Source: Lentzea indica (GTDB lineage Bacteria > Actinomycetota > Actinomycetes > Mycobacteriales > Pseudonocardiaceae). From it: a stretch of DNA of 51,185 nt. Shown in pieces: positions 33,528 to 42,278 of the stretch. Under the pieces are notes generated by a model. That model saw only the letters and a list, made by a program, of their open reading frames with translations, was not told the origin of the DNA and did no database searches. Made by a program: the position numbers and the translations under genes. Each line of letters opens with the position of its first letter. The stretch's first letter is position 1. The stretch spans positions 1-51,185 of the forward strand of contig NZ_VSRL01000043.1 of assembly GCF_012184385.1 (NCBI RefSeq), in the 5' to 3' direction.

Positions 33528-35703
33528 GTTCTTTGATCAGGTCGGCCCGGTAGCGAAGGCCCGCGCTTTCCGCGCGTTCGATCGCCTTGTCGTACAACGC
33601 TTCGTCCTGTACCAGCGCGGCTTTGCCCGCGAGTGCACGTACCTCGATGATGCGGAACTCGGCGTCGGCAGCGCGTCGCAGCACCTCGTCGTACTCGGCG
33701 ACCGAGCGGTTCACTTCCGCGAGCACGAGGCAGGCGTCGACCTCGATGAACAGGTCGTCGTCTCCTGCCAGTTCGAGCGCGCGTTCCGCGTGTTCCCGTG
33801 CCTCCTCTCGCCTGCCGGCCGCGATGAGCAGCTCCGCGTACTCGACCCGCGCGGACATCTCGATCGGCCGCAGTCCGTGCTTGTTCGACAGCTCCAATGC
33901 GCCGCGGAACGCCTCCTCCGCGTCCTCGTGCCGGCGCTGTGCCGCCAGCACCACGCCGAGGTTGTTGAGGCCGTTCGCGAGGTGCTGCCAGTCGTCGATC
34001 TCCGCGGCCAGCCGCACGGACCGGCGCAGGGCGTCCTCCGCTGACGACAGCCGGCCGAGCTCCAGCTCCACCAGCCCGAGGTTGCCGAGGCCGCCGATGA
34101 GCTGCGACCGCATGTCGTTCGGCCCGTAGATCGCGATCGCCGAGGCGAGGTGGTCGCGGGCGAGGCCGAGCTCGCCGATGTCGTGGTAGATCCCGGCGAG
34201 GATGTTCAGCGCGGTGGCTTGCTGGGCCTGCGAGCCTGCGGCGCGGTACTCGGCGATCGCCTGGTGGCTTTGCTCGATCGCCGTCCGGTGCTCCCCGAAG
34301 CGCCAGTCGAGGTAGGCGAGGCACACCCGCATGGCCGCCGCCCGCTGCCCGGTCTCACCGCTGTCCAACGCGGCACGCGCGATCGTGCGCAGGTCGGCGT
34401 ACTGGCCGGTGAGCAGCAGGTACGGCCGCATGGCCGTGACCAGGGCGGCGTCGGGGTGTTCCTCGGCGAGCGCGACGAGGTTGAGCCGTTCCGCCTCGAA
34501 CCACGCCATCGCTTCTCCGCGGTCGGTGAACGGGACGCTGTCCGGCGCCGCCGGCAGCAGGCGGGTGAACCCGACCTTCAGCTCGGCCTCGGCGCCGTCC
34601 GCGCGCCTGAGGTACCACTCGAAGACCTCACGCCTGTCCTCGTCGGTCGCCCGTGCGTGGGCATACAGGCGTAGGAGGTCGTGCAACTGATAGCGGTCGT
34701 TGTTCTGCTGCACCAGGTTGGCCGCGACCAGCTCGTCGATCGCGTCTCCGGCCAAGTCCTGCGGGATGTCCGGGCCGGGCACGGCGCCCAGGAAGTCGAA
34801 CGTCCGCCGCGCCCGCTGGGACAGCTTCCGGTACGAGAGGTCGAACGTCGCCTGCACGGCCGTGTCGTCGTCCTCGATCTCCAACGCTTCGAGCCGGTGT
34901 TCCCGCAGCTCCTCGACGTAGTCGGGCAGATGGCGCCCGGCGAGGTTCGCGCCGGCGATCCGCAACGCCAGCGGCAGCCGCCCGCACAGCCTGATCAGCT
35001 CGCTCGTGTCCCCGTCGACGCGCATGCCCTTGAGCAGCTCGTGTGCCTCCTGCTCTGCCAGCACGCCCAGCCTCACCTGCGCGAACTGCGGCAGGTCGTG
35101 GCGGCTCGTGATCAACGCGGCACAGCCGGGCGTGGCGGGCAGCAGCGGCGCGATCACCTCGGCCGTCGCGTTGTCGAGCACGACGAGCACCCGCCGGTGG
35201 CGCAGCAGTTCCCGGTAGTCGTCGTTCGGTCCGCCGCCGAGCGCCTTCACGAACCGCGCCAGCGTCTGCTCGACCGTCATCGACGGCCCGGTGGAGTAGC
35301 CGCGCAGGTTGACGTACAGCTGCCCGTCCGGGAACTGGTGCCGCAGCCGGTGAGCCTCCCTGATCGCGAGCACGGTCTTGCCCACGCCGGGGAGTCCCGT
35401 GATCGCCCGCACCGGCGCGTCGATCAGCTCAAGTCTGGCGATTTCTTCTTTTCTGCCAACGAAATCCGGCAGATCGGACGGCAGCTGGCACGGCGCCGGC
35501 GGTCGTGGCACGAGCCGGTACCCGGTCGGTTCGGTGATCACCTGCTCGGTGGCGCGCAGCCTGCTGACCAGCGTGCGCAACGCTCCGCGCGGATGCATCG
35601 GCGGCTCGCCAGGCCACACCTCGGCGACCAGCGCGTCGAACGGCACCGGCTCGCCGGGGTGAGCGGCCAGCGCGTCTCGCAGCAACTGCAGTCGATCCGC
35701 CAC
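33508..35703 (-). CDS. AfsR-like STAND regulator: wHTH, NB-ARC and TPR domains
   Basis: The 731 residues begin with a shortened OmpR-type winged helix (LQLLRDALAAHPGEPVPFDALVAEVWPGEPP to about residue 65). There is no BTAD domain. An NB-ARC ATPase follows with VGRKEEIARL, Walker A GLPGVGKTVLAI and Walker B RRVLVVLDNA, and GRLPLALRIAGANLAGR near the sensor region. TPR-type helical repeats fill residues about 400-730. Relatives switch on secondary metabolism or other specialised genes when ATP and a ligand bind. The target genes are not evident; the adjacent lectin gene (33-base gap) is divergent and the protease is convergent. Start is GTG 35703. Confidence 0.9.
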   Translation of the reverse strand: MADRLQLLRDALAAHPGEPVPFDALVAEVWPGEPPMHPRGALRTLVSRLRATEQVITEPTGYRLVPRPPAPCQLPSDLPDFVGRKEEIARLELIDAPVRAITGLPGVGKTVLAIREAHRLRHQFPDGQLYVNLRGYSTGPSMTVEQTLARFVKALGGGPNDDYRELLRHRRVLVVLDNATAEVIAPLLPATPGCAALITSRHDLPQFAQVRLGVLAEQEAHELLKGMRVDGDTSELIRLCGRLPLALRIAGANLAGRHLPDYVEELREHRLEALEIEDDDTAVQATFDLSYRKLSQRARRTFDFLGAVPGPDIPQDLAGDAIDELVAANLVQQNNDRYQLHDLLRLYAHARATDEDRREVFEWYLRRADGAEAELKVGFTRLLPAAPDSVPFTDRGEAMAWFEAERLNLVALAEEHPDAALVTAMRPYLLLTGQYADLRTIARAALDSGETGQRAAAMRVCLAYLDWRFGEHRTAIEQSHQAIAEYRAAGSQAQQATALNILAGIYHDIGELGLARDHLASAIAIYGPNDMRSQLIGGLGNLGLVELELGRLSSAEDALRRSVRLAAEIDDWQHLANGLNNLGVVLAAQRRHEDAEEAFRGALELSNKHGLRPIEMSARVEYAELLIAAGRREEAREHAERALELAGDDDLFIEVDACLVLAEVNRSVAEYDEVLRRAADAEFRIIEVRALAGKAALVQDEALYDKAIERAESAGLRYRADLIKELRSGTS

Positions 35704-35736
35704 GAAGCCGATCGTAGATCCGTAGCGTGCAGAGGC

Positions 35737-36645
35737 ATGACTGGAAGATCATTGGGTGTCGCCGCCGCCATCGCGGCCGCGGTCACCCTGGGGGCAATGA
35801 CCACCGTTCCCGCGAGCGCGGAGCCCGCAGGGAACACGATCATCGAGCTGAAGAACGTGGCACGCGGCCAGTGCATGACGGCCGGCAAGAACGACTACTT
35901 CCAGGTCGAGATGGCCGACTGCACCGGCGCCGCGAACCAGCGGTGGGAGAAGGTCGGCCTGCCGAACGGGCAGTTCTTCCTGCGCAACATCGCTGACCGG
36001 TGGTGCGTCGACGGGGAGCACTCCCTGATCACCGACAGTTGCGACGAGACCGACAAGTACCAGCGCTGGGAACTGGCGCAGGACGCGTCAGGAGCGACGA
36101 AGCTGAAGCTGGCCGTCTCGTGGCCCGCGTACGCCGACACGTCGCTCTACGACATGCTCGACCTCAAGATCATCCCGAACGAGCCGCAGGACAGTGACCA
36201 CCAGCGGTGGGTGGTGACCGAGATCGGCGGCGTGCCGCCGCTGCCGGACACCACCGGTGCTCTGGTGACGCTGGAGAACTCGAGGTGGTGGAGCGTCGAC
36301 CTGACCGACACCTGTGTCAGTGGCGCAGGCATGGGCGCATGTCCCGGTTCGGTGTTCCAGCGGGTCGAGCTCGGCGGCGGTGCGTTCCAGTTGCGGGCGG
36401 CGGACGTCTGCCTGCGCCCCAAGCCGGGGTCGAGGCTCGACGCCGATCTGCTCGGGGACTGCGCCACGGCCGACCCGTCGCAGCAGTGGCGGCTTGAAGG
36501 GCCGGACCTGTTCGGCGGTCACCTGATCCGCAACGTGGGCAAGGGCACTTACCTCACGCCCGGCTCCCCCAGCGTGCAGTTGTTCGAGAAGGATCCCTTC
36601 GGCAAGGACCCGCAGTTGCAGAGGTGGTACCTCCACCTCGCGTGA
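35737..36645 (+). CDS. Secreted ricin B-type beta-trefoil protein
   Basis: A signal peptide (MTGRSLGVAAAIAAAVTLGAMTTVPASA) is followed by two ricin-type trefoil units. The repeated Q-x-W-type motifs are visible as NQRWEKV, YQRWELA, HQRWVVT, FQRVELG, QQWRLEG and LQRWYLH. Each repeat has the usual Cys pair. These domains bind sugars, often xylan or galactose. At 302 residues and with no catalytic domain it is a stand-alone lectin. ATG 35737 with AGAGG just before it is the start; the divergent STAND regulator lies 33 bases away and could control it. Confidence 0.85.
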   Translation: MTGRSLGVAAAIAAAVTLGAMTTVPASAEPAGNTIIELKNVARGQCMTAGKNDYFQVEMADCTGAANQRWEKVGLPNGQFFLRNIADRWCVDGEHSLITDSCDETDKYQRWELAQDASGATKLKLAVSWPAYADTSLYDMLDLKIIPNEPQDSDHQRWVVTEIGGVPPLPDTTGALVTLENSRWWSVDLTDTCVSGAGMGACPGSVFQRVELGGGAFQLRAADVCLRPKPGSRLDADLLGDCATADPSQQWRLEGPDLFGGHLIRNVGKGTYLTPGSPSVQLFEKDPFGKDPQLQRWYLHLA

Positions 36646-36648
36646 GGC

Positions 36649-37257
36649 TCACACCACGAGCCCGACTGACATGGTGAGGAAGACGGCCGCGCAGACAGCG
36701 TCGAGCGCGGTCGTCACACCAGGCCGGCGCAGCCGCCCGGCCACGCGGGAAGCCGCCAGCACGATCATCAGCTCCCACACGGCGGCGAGTCCGAGGAACA
36801 GCACGGCCAGCATCGCGAGTTGCGGTGCCGGTTCACCCGATCCGATGAACTGTGGCAGGAACGCGAGCGAGAACAGGATCATCTTCGGGTTCGTGATGTT
36901 GGTCAGGAAGCCCTGGCGGAACGGCCGGTCGCTCATGACCTCCTCCGGCTCGCCGCCGGTGCGCCTGATGAGGCCGCGCGTGATGGAAACCGCGAGGTAG
37001 AGCAGGTAGGCGGCGCCGATCCAGCGCAGTGCCGTGAGCACCATCGGGTACTGCGCAAGCACCACACCGAGGCCCGAGATCACCAGCGCCACCTGGACCG
37101 CCGCGGCGGAGTGGATGCCCGTCAGCGCCAGCAGTCCGGCACGGGTGCCGGAGCGCAACGACGTGCGCAACAACAAGAACGCGTCAACACCGGGGGTCAC
37201 GATGACGACCGCGCACGCGATGAGAAAGGCTGGAACCTGGCCGAAGTCGAACAACAC
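36649..37257 (-). CDS. LysE/RhtB-family amino-acid exporter
   Basis: The 202-residue membrane protein has about six hydrophobic helices and the family opening VPAFLIACAVVIVTPGVDAFLLLRTSLRSGTRAGLLALTGIHSA, plus FRQGFLTNITNPKMILFSLAFLPQFI. It should export an amino acid or derivative by proton exchange. I chose GTG 37257 because a GGGGG run sits eight bases upstream; longer in-frame starts add nine to twelve poorly fitting residues. The 3' end lies three bases from the convergent lectin gene. Confidence 0.88.
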   Translation of the reverse strand: MLFDFGQVPAFLIACAVVIVTPGVDAFLLLRTSLRSGTRAGLLALTGIHSAAAVQVALVISGLGVVLAQYPMVLTALRWIGAAYLLYLAVSITRGLIRRTGGEPEEVMSDRPFRQGFLTNITNPKMILFSLAFLPQFIGSGEPAPQLAMLAVLFLGLAAVWELMIVLAASRVAGRLRRPGVTTALDAVCAAVFLTMSVGLVV

Positions 37258-37293
37258 CGTACATACCCCCGTGATCTGTGCCACTGACCGCAA

Positions 37294-37365
37294 AATCTCC
37301 GGTCTAACGGGACACTAACACGAGAATCTCCGGTTTTGACGCCGTCCTAGCGTCATCGCTACCGT
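37294..37365 (+). promoter_or_regulatory. Promoter and repeat sites upstream of protease 3
   Basis: AATCTCCGGT occurs at 37294-37303 and again at 37325-37334, 31 bases (three helical turns) apart. Directly after it, TTGACG (37336-37341) and TACCGT (37360-37365) are 18 bases apart and look like -35 and -10. TGACGC and GCGTCA (37337-37342, 37350-37355) form an inverted repeat over the -35 and spacer. This suggests an activator upstream and a repressor on the promoter. By inspection only. Confidence 0.5.
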
Positions 37366-37405
37366 TGGTGACCAATCGTCCACCTGGCGCAACGAGGAGT
37401 GGTCC

Positions 37406-38140
37406 GTGAGAGGTAAGCGGCTTGCCGTGCTCGTGGCGGTGATCGCGCTGGTCAGCGGTACGTCGACGGCCGATGCGATCGTTGGGGGGACACCCGCGCG
37501 GGTGTCGGACACGCCGTGGGTTGTGGCGATCACCACCACGGACGGCCAGCTGATCTGCGGTGGCGCGCTCGTCGCTCCGGACAAGGTCATGACGGCCGCG
37601 CACTGCGCGACGCTGAAGGGCGTGCTGGGCAAGAACCAGCGCCCTGCCGAGCAGTTGCGCGTGGTCGCCGGCCGCACGGACCTGCGGGTCAAGGGCGACG
37701 GCATCGAGTCGGCGGTGGCGAGCGTGTGGCGGCATCCCGAGTACCGCGAGGTCACCATGGGCGACGACGTGGCGGTCCTGACGCTGGCCGGTTCGCTGCC
37801 GTATCGGACGATCGCGCTCGGCGAGGTCGGCGACGACGGTGTCGTGCTCGGGTGGGGCCGCACCGCCGAGAACTTCCCGCCCGCCATGACGCTGCGCAAG
37901 GTGACGGTGCCGATCCTGTCCGACGACGAGTGCCGTGCGAAGGAACCGGACTTCCGGCCGGGCGCGATGCTGTGCGCCGGGCGCGGTGGCCGCGACGCGT
38001 GCACCGGCGATTCGGGCGGGCCGCTGGTCGTGCGGGGCAGGCTCGCGGGCGTCGTGTCGTTCGGACGCGGGTGCGCGCGGGCCGATGAACCTGGTGTCTA
38101 CACCCGGCTGGCTCACTACCGGTCGACGCTGGGCTTCTGA
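37406..38140 (+). CDS. Secreted trypsin-like serine protease 3
   Basis: The 244-residue product has signal [24 protein letters not shown] running straight into [18 protein letters not shown]. The triad is complete: [26 protein letters not shown]. Asp189 (DACTGDS) again predicts Arg/Lys specificity. It is a relative of the two tandem proteases 4-5 kb upstream but has its own promoter region with paired repeats. ACGAGGAG nine bases before GTG 37406 is the ribosome-binding site. Confidence 0.93.
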   Translation: MRGKRLAVLVAVIALVSGTSTADAIVGGTPARVSDTPWVVAITTTDGQLICGGALVAPDKVMTAAHCATLKGVLGKNQRPAEQLRVVAGRTDLRVKGDGIESAVASVWRHPEYREVTMGDDVAVLTLAGSLPYRTIALGEVGDDGVVLGWGRTAENFPPAMTLRKVTVPILSDDECRAKEPDFRPGAMLCAGRGGRDACTGDSGGPLVVRGRLAGVVSFGRGCARADEPGVYTRLAHYRSTLGF

Positions 38141-38153
38141 TATCCAAGGGCCG

Positions 38154-38612
38154 GTGCGAACCACACCGTATCCCGCCACCCTGCGCAGGCAGTGGGGACT
38201 CGACCTGTGTCCGGCCCAGCTCTACGCGATTCTGCGGCTGCGCCAGGACGTCTTCGTCGTCGAGCAGAACTCCGTGTACTCCGACCTGGACGGCCGCGAT
38301 CTCGAACAGGGAACGCGGCACTTCTGGCTGGAAGCTGACGGATCGCACGACCCGCTCGCGTACCTGCGGCTCCTCGAGGAGCTCGACGGCACGTTCCGCA
38401 TCGGACGCGTCGTCACCGCGCGCATGGCTCGTGGCCGTGGCTTCAGCCGCCGCCTCGTACAGGCGGCCTTGGTGGACGTCGGCAGCGCGCCGTGCGTGTT
38501 GGACGCACAGACGTACGTCGTGGATTTCTACGCGTCGTTCGGCTTCGTGCCGGAGGGTGCGGAGTTCATCGACGACGGGATTCCACACCTGCGGATGCGG
38601 CGCACTCCCTGA
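38154..38612 (+). CDS. ElaA-like GNAT acetyltransferase
   Basis: The 152 residues match the ElaA branch of GNAT proteins: LCPAQLYAILRLRQDVFVVEQNSVYSDLDGRDLEQGTRHFW, FRIGRVVTARMARGRGFSRRLVQAAL for acetyl-CoA binding, and VVDFYASFGFVPEGAEFIDDGIPHLRM. The reaction is acetyl transfer to an unknown substrate. Start GTG 38154 is 13 bases after the protease stop. The last 47 bases overlap the convergent bioF gene. Confidence 0.88.
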   Translation: MRTTPYPATLRRQWGLDLCPAQLYAILRLRQDVFVVEQNSVYSDLDGRDLEQGTRHFWLEADGSHDPLAYLRLLEELDGTFRIGRVVTARMARGRGFSRRLVQAALVDVGSAPCVLDAQTYVVDFYASFGFVPEGAEFIDDGIPHLRMRRTP

Positions 38613-39759
38613 TCACGCGCACCGCGCGCTCGATGTCGGCCTCGGACAGGTCGGCGCGCGCGGTGAGCCGCAGCCTGCTGATCTGGTCCGGTACCGACGG
38701 CGGCCGGAAGCAGCCGACGATCACGCCGTTCGTGCGACAGTTCTCCGCCCACTGGAACGCCTGTTCCGGACTGGGTGCACGCACGCTGACCACGGCGGCC
38801 GTCGGCGTGCTGGCCTGGAATCCGGCTTCCTTCAAGCGGTTGCTCAGGTCGTGGGCGACGGTCAGCGCGCGCTCGGGGCGGTCCGGCTCCTCGCGCAGGA
38901 TCTTGATCGCCGCGAGGGCCGCCGCCGCGCTGCTCGGCGCGAGACCGGTGTCGAAGATGAACGTGCGGGCGGTGTCGATCAGGTGCTTGATCACCCGGCT
39001 GGGGCCGAGCACCGCGCCGCCCTGCGCGCCTAGCGACTTGCTCAGCGTCAGCGTGGTGATCACGTCCGGTGCCTTGATGATCCCCGCCTCGGCCACGGCT
39101 CCGCGGCCGCCGGGTCCGACGACACCGAGGCCGTGCGCGTCGTCGACGACCAGCGCGGCACCGGTCGCGCGGCAGGCCTCGTGCAGTTCGTTGAGCGGTG
39201 CGATGTCGCCGTCGACGCTGAAGACCGAGTCCGTGACGACGATCGCGCGCCGCTTGCCGCGGGTCTCCAGCGCGTGCCGGACCTTGCCGACGTCACAGTG
39301 GTCCGTGACGACGACGTCCGCCTTGGACAGGCGGGTGCCGTCGATCAGGCTCGCGTGGATGTGCTGGTCGGCCACGATCGCCGTGCCAGGACCGGTGAGC
39401 GCCGTGAGCGCGCCGAGGTTCGCCGCGTAACCGCTGCTGAACACCAGTGCCGACTGCGAACCGCAGAAGTTCGCGAGCTCGAACTCCAGCTCGGCGTGCA
39501 GCTCCGTCGAACCCGTGACCAGGCGCGACCCCGTGGAGCCTGCGCCCCACTTCAGCGTGGCGGCGGCCGCGGCACCCGCGACGCGCTTGTCCTTGGCGAG
39601 CCCGAGGTAGTCGTTGCTGGCGAGGTCGAGATCCGTCGAGTCCGCGGTGCGCGGCCTCACGCGCCGGGTCAGACCCGCCTTGGCGCGCGCTTGGGAGCGG
39701 ACGTCGATCCAGTCGAACGTCGACTCACCACCAGTGGAAATCGCCTCAGTTGTGCTCAC
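38566..39759 (-). CDS. bioF: 8-amino-7-oxononanoate synthase
   Basis: BioF condenses pimeloyl thioester with L-alanine in biotin synthesis using PLP. The 397-residue sequence has SNDYLGLAKDKRV, GAGSTGSRLVTGSTELHAELE, VFSSGYAANLGALTAL, DSVFSVDGDIAPL, DDAHGLGVVG and the PLP lysine in TLSKSLGAQGGAV. The GTG at 39759 (VSTTEAIS) is the likely start; GTG 39765 is an alternative. It is divergent from a P450 gene across 34 bases. No bioA, bioB or bioD is visible here. Related enzymes (KBL, other alpha-oxoamine synthases) are possible, but the BioF reading is the best fit. Confidence 0.85.
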   Translation of the reverse strand: MSTTEAISTGGESTFDWIDVRSQARAKAGLTRRVRPRTADSTDLDLASNDYLGLAKDKRVAGAAAAATLKWGAGSTGSRLVTGSTELHAELEFELANFCGSQSALVFSSGYAANLGALTALTGPGTAIVADQHIHASLIDGTRLSKADVVVTDHCDVGKVRHALETRGKRRAIVVTDSVFSVDGDIAPLNELHEACRATGAALVVDDAHGLGVVGPGGRGAVAEAGIIKAPDVITTLTLSKSLGAQGGAVLGPSRVIKHLIDTARTFIFDTGLAPSSAAAALAAIKILREEPDRPERALTVAHDLSNRLKEAGFQASTPTAAVVSVRAPSPEQAFQWAENCRTNGVIVGCFRPPSVPDQISRLRLTARADLSEADIERAVRVIRECAASAGVESRRR

Positions 39760-39793
39760 GGTCACCGCCAGAGTCTCCCATCCGCCGACTAGC

Positions 39794-40864
39794 GTGCCGC
39801 TCGTGGACCTGTTCACCTTCACGCGTGCCGAACTCACCTCGCCGGTGCAGTTCTGCGACGGCCGCTGGGTGGTGTCGGACTACGACGACGTGCGCGCCGT
39901 GCTGGCAGATCCGGTCACCTTCTTGCCTGACAACGCCCTGACCGCGGTCACCCCGGTCGCTCCCGCCGCGTTGCGCGCCCTGGTCAGGGCCCGCTTCTCG
40001 TTGCCGCCGACCTTGGCGAACAACGGGTCTGCGTCGCACGCCGGTCTGCGGCGCCTCGTCGCGTCGTTCTTCACGCCCGCCCGTGTCGCCGCCGCGGAGC
40101 CTCGCATCCGTTCACTCGTTTTGGAACGGCTTGGTGGCTCAGATCTCCTGCGCGACCTGGCGTGGGACCTGCCGGCGATCGTGCTGATGGAACTGCTCGG
40201 CCTGCAGAACGTCGACATCCCGACGCTGAAGCGGTGGAGCTCGGGATCGCTGGAGTTCTTCTGGGGCAACATCTCCCGCGAACGCCAGCTGGAGCTGGTC
40301 GACGACGTCGGCGACTTCCACCAGTGGCTGATCAAGCGCTATCACGCGCGGGACGGCGAGCTGTTCTGCGCCTTGATGGACGCCGGTGTGTCCGCTGAGG
40401 ACTCCGCCGGTCTCTGCTACTTCCTGCTGATCGCCGGCCAGGAGACGACGACTCAGTTGTTGTCCACGGCGTTGCGTCGCGCGTTGCAGGACCGCGCGTT
40501 GTGGGCGCGTCTGGTCGAGCCCGGCGTGGCTGAGTCGTTCGTGGAGGACGTGCTGCGCGTTGCCACCCCGGTCGTGACGTGGCGGCGGCTGACTGCTCGT
40601 GAGGTCGTTCTGTCCGGCGTTCGGGTTCCTGCTGGTGCTGAGCTCGTGTTGTTGTTGAGCGGCAAGGAAAGCGACCCTCGGCATCTGGCCTTCGGTTATG
40701 GCCGCCATTTCTGCCTAGGCGCCGGGCTGGCCCGGCTGGAGGCCGCGGTGGTGCTGCGCACCGTTGCCGAGCACGAGCCCACGCTGCGGCTGGTGGGCGG
40801 GGAGCCCGAGTGGCTTCAGCTGCTGTCGTTCCGCGCGCCCCGATCGGTCACGGTCGCGCGATGA
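39794..40864 (+). CDS. Cytochrome P450, shortened and atypical
   Basis: The heme-binding loop FGYGRHFCLGAGLARLE, the C-helix HAGLRRLVASFF and the I-helix LLIAGQETTTQLL identify a bacterial P450. At 356 residues it is about 40 shorter than usual. The meander region is missing: LLLSGKESDPRHLAFGYG joins the strand to the heme loop with roughly 17 residues absent. The ExxR motif of the K-helix reads DVLR (in FVEDVLRVATP), with Asp for the near-invariant Glu. There is no frameshift. It may fold differently or be inactive. The divergent bioF neighbour recalls BioI-type P450s that make pimeloyl chains, but that link is inference. Start is GTG 39794, or GTG 39803. Confidence 0.87.
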   Translation: MPLVDLFTFTRAELTSPVQFCDGRWVVSDYDDVRAVLADPVTFLPDNALTAVTPVAPAALRALVRARFSLPPTLANNGSASHAGLRRLVASFFTPARVAAAEPRIRSLVLERLGGSDLLRDLAWDLPAIVLMELLGLQNVDIPTLKRWSSGSLEFFWGNISRERQLELVDDVGDFHQWLIKRYHARDGELFCALMDAGVSAEDSAGLCYFLLIAGQETTTQLLSTALRRALQDRALWARLVEPGVAESFVEDVLRVATPVVTWRRLTAREVVLSGVRVPAGAELVLLLSGKESDPRHLAFGYGRHFCLGAGLARLEAAVVLRTVAEHEPTLRLVGGEPEWLQLLSFRAPRSVTVAR

Positions 40865-41681
40865 GCTTGCCCTTCGTGGTGCGGGCTTCGAGTGCTTTGT
40901 GCGCCTCGGCGATCTCGTCGAGCCGGTAGACCTCACCGAGCACCGGCTCGAGGTTCAGACCGAGCACTTCCTCCGGCGTGGTGTTGCGGGGGAGACCCAT
41001 GACCGCGACGCCCTTGCGGAAGATGTCGCTCGCCGTAACGTCCAGCGGCTCGCCGCTGGCGTACCCGAACACGACCATGCGGCCCACGCCGTCCTTGAGC
41101 AGCTCGAACGCCCGTTTCCCGACCACGCCGCCGATGGACTCGAACACGACGTCCACCGGTTCCAGATCGTCCCAGTCGTAGCCGATGCCGCCCTTGCTGG
41201 ACGCCGCGAGCACGGTCGCGCCCACTCGTTCCGCTAGCTGCACTAGCAGGGTGCCGACGCCGCCGGACGCCGCCTCGACCAGCACCCGGTCACCCGGCTG
41301 GATGCGGGCGGCCTTGGCCGCGGCGACCGCGGTGGTGCCTTGCAGGAGAAGGGCGAGCGCCTCGTGGTCGCTCGCACCGTCGGGCACGTCGATCGGGTTC
41401 TCGAGGACGGCCTTGGTGGCGTACGCGCCGTCGCGTGGCACGCCCATGACCCGGCGGCCGTCTCTCGTGGTGCCGACGACTTCCGAGCCGAGGATCGCGG
41501 GTAGCTCCGGACCCGGATACCACGGGAACAGCTCACGTCCCTTGCCCCGTCGGATGACCGTCTCGCCGTAGTTGAGGCCGATCGCGGTGACGTCGACGAG
41601 CGTGTCGCCGGCCGGGTCCGGCACCTCCTCGACCCTGAGCACCTCGGGCTCGCCGAACTCGTGGAACCGCACTGCCTTCAT
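40848..41681 (-). CDS. Compact zinc-independent MDR oxidoreductase (quinone reductase-like)
   Basis: The product starts MKAVRFHEFGEPEVLRVEEVPDPAGD and has the medium-chain dehydrogenase Rossmann motif VLVEAASGGVGTLLVQLAERVGATVLAASS and DVVFESIGG. No catalytic zinc ligands are visible. At 277 residues it is about 40 shorter than normal; loops after GSEVVGT and after AASSK are missing. It should reduce a quinone or enone with NADPH. GGGAGG precedes a double ATG; I take the second (41681). It is divergent from a TetR gene, with two palindromic operators between, so TetR probably represses it. The 3' end overlaps the P450 gene. Confidence 0.85.
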   Translation of the reverse strand: MKAVRFHEFGEPEVLRVEEVPDPAGDTLVDVTAIGLNYGETVIRRGKGRELFPWYPGPELPAILGSEVVGTTRDGRRVMGVPRDGAYATKAVLENPIDVPDGASDHEALALLLQGTTAVAAAKAARIQPGDRVLVEAASGGVGTLLVQLAERVGATVLAASSKGGIGYDWDDLEPVDVVFESIGGVVGKRAFELLKDGVGRMVVFGYASGEPLDVTASDIFRKGVAVMGLPRNTTPEEVLGLNLEPVLGEVYRLDEIAEAHKALEARTTKGKLIARP

Positions 41682-41698
41682 CATTGCCTCCCAGTAAG

Positions 41699-41740
41699 CG
41701 GACCGTCAGTCCGGCTGCTACTGTACGGACCGATGGTCCG
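41699..41740. promoter_or_regulatory. Two palindromic TetR operators
   Basis: CGGACC-GTC-AGTCCG (41699-41713) and CGGACC-GAT-GGTCCG (41726-41740) are two 15-base palindromes, the second perfect in its arms, 27 bases apart centre to centre. Between them lies TACTGT (41719-41724), a -10-like box for tetR, and its reverse complement region could serve the MDR gene. Binding to both would shut both genes. Confidence 0.75.
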
Positions 41741-41761
41741 CTTATGTCAAGGGAGAGCCAC

Positions 41762-42268
41762 GTGGAACGCGCCGACGCCGCCCGCAACCGAGCCGCGATC
41801 CTGGCCGCCGCCACCGAGCTGATCCGCGAGCGGGGCATCGAGGCCGTCTCGATCGACGACGTCGCGGCCGCGGCAGGTGTCGGAAAGGGCACCGTGTTCC
41901 GGCGGTTCGGCGACAAGGCGGGCCTGATCCAGGCCGTCGTCGACGAGACGGCCGCGTCGTGGATCCAGGTGGCGTCGTTGGAGTGCCGCACCGCCGGTGA
42001 GTTCGCCGGCACGCTGTTCGACCACGTGCTGGCGTCGTTGCCGCTGGTCATAGCCATCGAGAGAACTTCTGTCCGCAGCTGCGAGGGCAACTTCCAGATC
42101 ACTGTCGACCGGCTGGCCAGGCTGGTCGGCTCGACCTTCAAGGCGCACACCGTCCTGGCTGTGCTGAGGGGCGAGCACATCGCGTTCCTGCTCGACCAGG
42201 GCATGACCGCGGCCGACGTCCGGGAAGGTGTTATCTCGCTCGCGGACACGCTCGCGGCTGAGGTTTGA
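41762..42268 (+). CDS. TetR-family repressor
   Basis: The 168-residue product has the TetR helix-turn-helix: [55 protein letters not shown]. The C-terminal ligand domain is short. GTG 41762 is preferred because AGGGAG sits seven bases ahead; an ATG at 41744 would put the start next to operator 2 without a ribosome-binding site. It is divergent from the MDR oxidoreductase and very likely represses it and itself through the two palindromes between them. The lyase gene at 42279 starts 10 bases later and is probably in the same transcript. Confidence 0.9.
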   Translation: MERADAARNRAAILAAATELIRERGIEAVSIDDVAAAAGVGKGTVFRRFGDKAGLIQAVVDETAASWIQVASLECRTAGEFAGTLFDHVLASLPLVIAIERTSVRSCEGNFQITVDRLARLVGSTFKAHTVLAVLRGEHIAFLLDQGMTAADVREGVISLADTLAAEV

Positions 42269-42278
42269 TGCCCGGGTG

